DNA of 8,138 nucleotides, taken from an uncultured Clostridia bacterium. Lineage in GTDB: Bacteria; Bacillota; Clostridia; Oscillospirales; Acutalibacteraceae. Every line of letters begins with the position of its first letter. Position 1 is the first letter of the stretch. The translations under genes and the position numbers were made by a program. Shown here one piece after another: positions 5,259 to 8,138 of the stretch. The stretch lies in NCBI GenBank assembly GCA_937877675.1, contig CALEIS010000168.1:1-8138 (forward strand), in the 5' to 3' direction. The notes below the pieces were generated by a model. That model was given only the letters and a program-made list of their open reading frames with translations, made no database searches and was not told the DNA's origin.

Positions 5259-6575
5259 ATGAATGGCAATTTCAACAATGGAATGAATGGAGATTTTAAC
5301 AGACAAAACCAAAATAATTTTGGGAATATCCCTAATCAGGGATATAACTGGCAAAGTCAACAGGCGCCAAATGGTAATAATATTCATCCGCAACCTGAAC
5401 AGAAGGAAAAGGTGAAAAAAGGCGCGATTATTGCTATTGTGTGTGTTTGCCTTGTTCTTATTCTTGCATCGGTACTTTTAGGTTATAGTATTCTCAATGG
5501 TGATTCATCGAGAATAGAAGATACTACATCTGAAACAAAGAATGATTCTAAAGAAACAGCATCAAATCAAACAGGCTCTCTGAATTTCACAGAAAATAGT
5601 GATACATCAAATGGTGGACTTTCGGCAAATGATGTATATAAGAAGATTTATGAAAGTTCTGTGGGTATTACAGTTTACGAAAAAAACTCGGACTCAGCTG
5701 TTTCTGAGGGTACTGGGGTTGTGTTAGGACTTAACGAGGACGGAACATCCACATATATCATAACTTGTGCCCATGTAATTGATGACCAAAAAACAGAAAT
5801 CGTTGTGCAGACAGCAGATGATAATCAGTATGATGCTACTATCGTCGGTGTGGACTTAAAAACTGATATAGGTGTGATTCAGGTTAAAAGCACAGATTTA
5901 AAACCTGCCGAGTTTGCAGATTCTTCTACTCTTGAGGTGGGTGACACAGTTTATGCAATCGGTAATCCCGGTGGCTCACATTTCTTTGGTTCATTTACCA
6001 ATGGTATGGTTTCTGCTATCGGAAGACCAATTGACAGTCCAGTAGGTTATGAAGTGCCTTGTGTACAGCATACTGCACCAATCAATCCGGGTAACTCAGG
6101 TGGAGCTCTTGTGAATTCATTGGGTCAGGTTGTGGGTATAAATTCATCAAAAATTGCTGACGAGTCATATGAAGGTATGGGATTCTCAGTTCCTTCTACA
6201 ATGGTTAAGCAGGTTGTTGATGAGCTTATCAAAAATGGTTATGTTTCTAACAGACCTAAACTTGGTATCGAGTTCATTCAGGCGAAAGCAAGTTGGTCAT
6301 ATTACGATGTAATAAAAGCAAACAATTTGCCACTTGGCGCAGTTGTTATTGAGAGTATATCTAAGGATAGTGACCTTGCTAACACAAGTGTAAAAACAGG
6401 AGATATGATTATTGCAGTAAATGGTAATGACCTTGATAACTATGAGGTGCTGTTGGATGCAATTGAAAACGGCAAAGTGGGAGAAACACTAACACTTACT
6501 ATTGCCAGAGTGGGTTCTTCAAACACTGTGACAACATTTGATGTGAAAGTAAAACTCGTGGAAGATAAATCATAA
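5259..6575 (+). CDS. htrA: Membrane-anchored HtrA/DegP-type serine protease with PDZ domain (HtrC-like)
   Basis: HtrA is a surface quality-control protease/chaperone that degrades misfolded exported proteins. The 438-residue protein has a cytoplasmic Asn/Gln/Gly-rich N-terminus (about 1-48), a KVKK stop and a single membrane helix (about 55-78). A Ser/Thr/Asp/Asn-rich linker follows (about 81-122), then a trypsin-like domain (about 123-325) and one PDZ domain (about 335-434). The catalytic triad is His172 (CAHVI), Asp203 (KTDIGVI) and Ser280 (GNSGG), all intact. The orientation, with protease and PDZ outside, follows from the positive residues before the helix. ATG 5259 has a very strong GGAGGAG (5246-5252). 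No promoter is visible in the 30 bases after the kinase, so it is probably the last gene of that operon, and a terminator follows. In B. subtilis, htrC (yycK) sits in the same position relative to walJ and rlmH. Confidence 0.93.
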   Translation: MNGNFNNGMNGDFNRQNQNNFGNIPNQGYNWQSQQAPNGNNIHPQPEQKEKVKKGAIIAIVCVCLVLILASVLLGYSILNGDSSRIEDTTSETKNDSKETASNQTGSLNFTENSDTSNGGLSANDVYKKIYESSVGITVYEKNSDSAVSEGTGVVLGLNEDGTSTYIITCAHVIDDQKTEIVVQTADDNQYDATIVGVDLKTDIGVIQVKSTDLKPAEFADSSTLEVGDTVYAIGNPGGSHFFGSFTNGMVSAIGRPIDSPVGYEVPCVQHTAPINPGNSGGALVNSLGQVVGINSSKIADESYEGMGFSVPSTMVKQVVDELIKNGYVSNRPKLGIEFIQAKASWSYYDVIKANNLPLGAVVIESISKDSDLANTSVKTGDMIIAVNGNDLDNYEVLLDAIENGKVGETLTLTIARVGSSNTVTTFDVKVKLVEDKS

Positions 6576-6580
6576 TTAAA

Positions 6581-6620
6581 AGCGCAGATTTTGATTTGGT
6601 TCAATTTCTGCGCTATTTTT
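6581..6620 (+). terminator. Terminator after htrA
   Basis: AGCGCAGA (6581-6588) pairs with TCTGCGCT (6607-6614). Inside, after a 2x2 TT/TT internal loop, TTGA (6591-6594) can pair with TCAA (6601-6604). A run of five T follows at 6616-6620. It starts 6 bases after the htrA stop. Confidence 0.8.
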
Positions 6621-6676
6621 ATGTGGAAAAATAAATAAAAAATGTCATATAATCGAAAAAAATGATGTATTCCGTG

Positions 6677-6705
6677 TTGACTATACAAATTTTTGTTGAT
6701 AAAAT
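6677..6705 (+). promoter_or_regulatory. Strong sigma-A promoter of the DUF2804 gene
   Basis: TTGACT (6677-6682), a 17-base spacer and TAAAAT (6700-6705) preceded by TGA (an extended -10, TG at 6697-6698) make a near-consensus vegetative promoter. The start of transcription would be near 6712, giving a leader of about 24 bases with GGGAGAA (6724-6729). No operator-like palindrome is apparent around it. Confidence 0.75.
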
Positions 6706-6735
6706 TAATTGTATCGAAAGGTTGGGAGAATAATT

Positions 6736-7830
6736 ATGGCAGAATTAGAAAAAACCTATAAAAGCTTTACTGAATGGGAAGAACCATCAAAACAAACAGA
6801 ATACACAGAGGAAACTCCACTTTTAGCAGAGGACGGAACACTCCTTGCAAAAGGTTGGGCAAGAAGAAATGTCTTTACTTATGACAGAAATGCTTCTAAT
6901 CCTAATTGGAGAAAAAAAGAGTGGGACTTCTATATCGTTAAGAATGATAAGATGATGGTTGAACTCAGTTTTGCTAACATATCTATTGGTGGCTATGTTT
7001 GTGCAAAGCTTATTGACCTTGTTGAAGGAAAAATAATCGCTGAGGCTAATTACAGATATGTGGGTTGTGAGTCAAAATATGCCATGAATCCAAAGGGAGA
7101 TGTGCCTAACTATTTCCGTGCAAATGTAATGGATGCACAGGTTGAATTTGACACTCATGAAACATATAGAACACTTTGGTTCAAAGGTTTTGCTAAGGGT
7201 AAGGCAGTTGAGTGTAATTTTCACATGGATATTATGCCAGGACTTGAGAATATTACAACTGTTTTACCTTTCAAGAATGAGCCAACAAGATACTTTATGA
7301 CAACAAAGCAGAATAGTATGCCATGTAGTGGTACATATAGATTCGGCAACGATGTTTATGAATTCTCAAAGGAAGATACCTTTTGTTATCTTGACTGGGG
7401 TCGTGTAAACACACCTTATGGTTTGGTTTGGTATTGGGGTAATGGTAACCAGTATGTTTATGATGAAAAAGGTGAAAAACATCTTTTCGGTTTTGAAATT
7501 ACTTGGGCAATCGGTGACGAAAGTAATGCTACTGAAACCTGTCTTTTCTGGGATGGTAAGGCTCATAAAATTGGCGCAGTTGATGTTAAAGCCTTCCCTA
7601 AAGGTAGATTTATGGAGGATTGGGAGTTTATCTCCGAAGATGGTAGATTTAATTTGACCATGAAACCAACTTTTGACAATCACTCAGACTTTAATATTGC
7701 TGATGTTGCAAGAATGCATACTCATCAGCTACATGGTTTATGGAATGGTACGGTTGTACTTGATGATGGTATGGTTGTTGAAATTAAAGATATGCACACA
7801 TGGTGTGAGTATGTTGAAAACAAGTGGTAA
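6736..7830 (+). CDS. DUF2804 domain-containing protein of unknown function
   Basis: The 364-residue product appears to belong to the DUF2804 family, whose function is not established. No signal peptide or membrane helix is visible, so it is probably cytoplasmic. Features that I associate with the family are: LLAEDGTLLAKGWAR (residues 29-43) near the N-terminus; KEWDFYIV (61-68); a Trp/Tyr-rich core LDWGRV (219-224) and VWYWGNGNQ (231-239); GFEITWAIG (252-260); a late histidine pair with HGLWNG (333-338); and EIKDMHTWCEYVENKW at the C-terminus. It is beta-rich by eye, in keeping with a lipocalin-like or AttH-like fold, but that is inference. The start is ATG 6736 with GGGAGAA upstream; an in-frame TTG at 6709 lies at or before the predicted transcription start and was rejected. 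The gene has its own promoter and terminator, so it is a single-gene unit. Confidence 0.75.
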   Translation: MAELEKTYKSFTEWEEPSKQTEYTEETPLLAEDGTLLAKGWARRNVFTYDRNASNPNWRKKEWDFYIVKNDKMMVELSFANISIGGYVCAKLIDLVEGKIIAEANYRYVGCESKYAMNPKGDVPNYFRANVMDAQVEFDTHETYRTLWFKGFAKGKAVECNFHMDIMPGLENITTVLPFKNEPTRYFMTTKQNSMPCSGTYRFGNDVYEFSKEDTFCYLDWGRVNTPYGLVWYWGNGNQYVYDEKGEKHLFGFEITWAIGDESNATETCLFWDGKAHKIGAVDVKAFPKGRFMEDWEFISEDGRFNLTMKPTFDNHSDFNIADVARMHTHQLHGLWNGTVVLDDGMVVEIKDMHTWCEYVENKW

Positions 7831-7840
7831 AAGTTAATTT

Positions 7841-7873
7841 TTAAGGGTGGGATAACCTCACCCTTAATTTTTT
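7841..7873 (+). terminator. Terminator after the DUF2804 gene
   Basis: TTAAGGGTG (7841-7849) and CACCCTTAA (7859-7867) are perfect 9-bp inverted repeats around a 9-base loop, in which GG and CC can also pair. Six T follow at 7868-7873. Confidence 0.88.
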
Positions 7874-7874
7874 C

Positions 7875-7885
7875 TACACAGTGTA
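7875..7885. promoter_or_regulatory. Short palindrome, possible operator
   Basis: TACAC-A-GTGTA is a perfect 5-bp inverted repeat with a single central base. It lies directly after the terminator T-run and about 57 bases upstream of the -10 of the next gene. It may be a regulator site for the transporter gene, or chance. Confidence 0.25.
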
Positions 7886-7919
7886 CAAAAAAATCGGTAG
7901 AATTTAGTATATTTGAATA

Positions 7920-7948
7920 TTCCAATTTTAAAAAAATTTGTGTATAAT
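7920..7948 (+). promoter_or_regulatory. Probable promoter of the partial transporter gene
   Basis: There is a perfect TATAAT at 7943-7948 with a poor -35 (TTCCAA, 7920-7925) at 17-base spacing. The leader to the ATG at 7988 would be about 33 bases and contains GGAGG at 7976-7980. Confidence 0.5.
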
Positions 7949-7987
7949 TATCATGTAATATTTTGATTATATTTTGGAGGAAAAAAT

Positions 7988-8138
7988 ATGAGCAAACAAG
8001 AACTTTTTTGCGAGAAAAACGGTAAGCTCCACACATGGCATACTGTGCTTACTGGCTTCGCTTTTCTCACATCATCAATCGCATGGGCAATTTATGACCC
8101 ATACATCACAAAGATTCTTAACAGATTGCTTACAGAAT
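7988..8138 (+). CDS. N-terminal fragment of a probable membrane transporter (MFS-like)
   Basis: The gene begins at ATG 7988, 7 bases after GGAGG (7976-7980), and runs off the window after 50 codons with no stop. The N-terminus starts MSKQELFCEKNGKLHTWHT and is hydrophilic. It is followed by a membrane segment about residues 18-36 containing GFAFLTSSIAWAIYDPYI, then KILNRLLTE. The pattern of a Trp/Tyr-Asp-Pro-Tyr helix end at the first membrane segment recalls MFS transporters of the sugar/SLC45-like type in Clostridia. With so little sequence the family call is tentative; that it is a membrane protein is more secure. It follows the DUF2804 gene on the same strand but has its own promoter, beyond a terminator. 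Confidence 0.6.
   Translation, partial: MSKQELFCEKNGKLHTWHTVLTGFAFLTSSIAWAIYDPYITKILNRLLTE

Noticed and set aside
6648..6653. TATAAT between htrA and the DUF2804 gene
   Set aside because: No -35 is present at proper spacing, and the promoter at 6677-6705 is clearly better.
6709..6735. TTG 6709 as the DUF2804 gene start
   Set aside because: It lies at or before the predicted transcription start near 6712 and lacks a ribosome binding site; ATG 6736 has GGGAGAA.
1..8138. CRISPR array, tRNA, rRNA, transposase, toxin-antitoxin or phage genes
   Set aside because: I looked for regularly spaced repeats, cloverleaf-like segments and typical mobile-element proteins and saw none.

Overview
The window looks like chromosomal DNA of a low-G+C Gram-positive anaerobe, most likely a gut clostridium (class Clostridia, perhaps an Oscillospirales/Ruminococcaceae-type genome). 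The reasons are AT-rich intergenic DNA, strong GGAGG-type ribosome binding sites, sigma-A-type promoters, a MurZ/MurAB-type MurA, and a WalJ-RlmH-two-component-HtrA cluster that is a Firmicutes signature. All complete genes are on the + strand. The taxon is an inference; no rRNA or other marker is present.

Layout. Positions 1-315 form an apparently divergent intergenic region. It holds a palindromic repeat at the left edge (1-34), a near-consensus leftward promoter (83-111), a LexA-box-like palindrome (120-133) and candidate rightward promoters for murA. murA (316-1608, TTG start) ends in a short hairpin terminator. Only 22 bases beyond that terminator's T-run comes walJ (1663-2454), translationally coupled to rlmH (2454-2933). 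An 80-base gap then carries an AT-rich inverted repeat, a perfect match to the published WalR box (TGTWAH-N5-TGTWAH) and a TATAAT -10 element. It leads into an OmpR-family response regulator (3014-3709), an overlapping sensor histidine kinase (3696-5228) and a membrane-anchored HtrA-type protease (5259-6575), closed by a terminator. The remainder is a separately promoted DUF2804-family gene (6736-7830), its terminator, and the first 50 codons of a probable membrane transporter (7988 to the window end).

How the genes fit together. MurA makes the first committed intermediate of peptidoglycan. In Bacillus the WalRK system controls cell-wall homeostasis, and walJ, htrC and rlmH lie in or next to the walRK locus. 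Here the same set (WalJ, RlmH, WalR-like, WalK-like, HtrA/HtrC-like) is present in a different order with a MurA in front. This makes a compact envelope-maintenance block, probably read as murA-(walJ-rlmH) plus an autoregulated RR-HK-htrA operon. The sensor kinase differs from Bacillus WalK in lacking the cytoplasmic PAS domain and in having a Cys/His-rich extracytoplasmic domain. The DUF2804 and transporter genes appear functionally unrelated to this block.

I see no strong evidence for a wholly new system. The most interesting items are the WalR-box match at the two-component promoter, the rearranged wal locus, the Cys/His cluster in the kinase sensor, and the left-edge divergent region.
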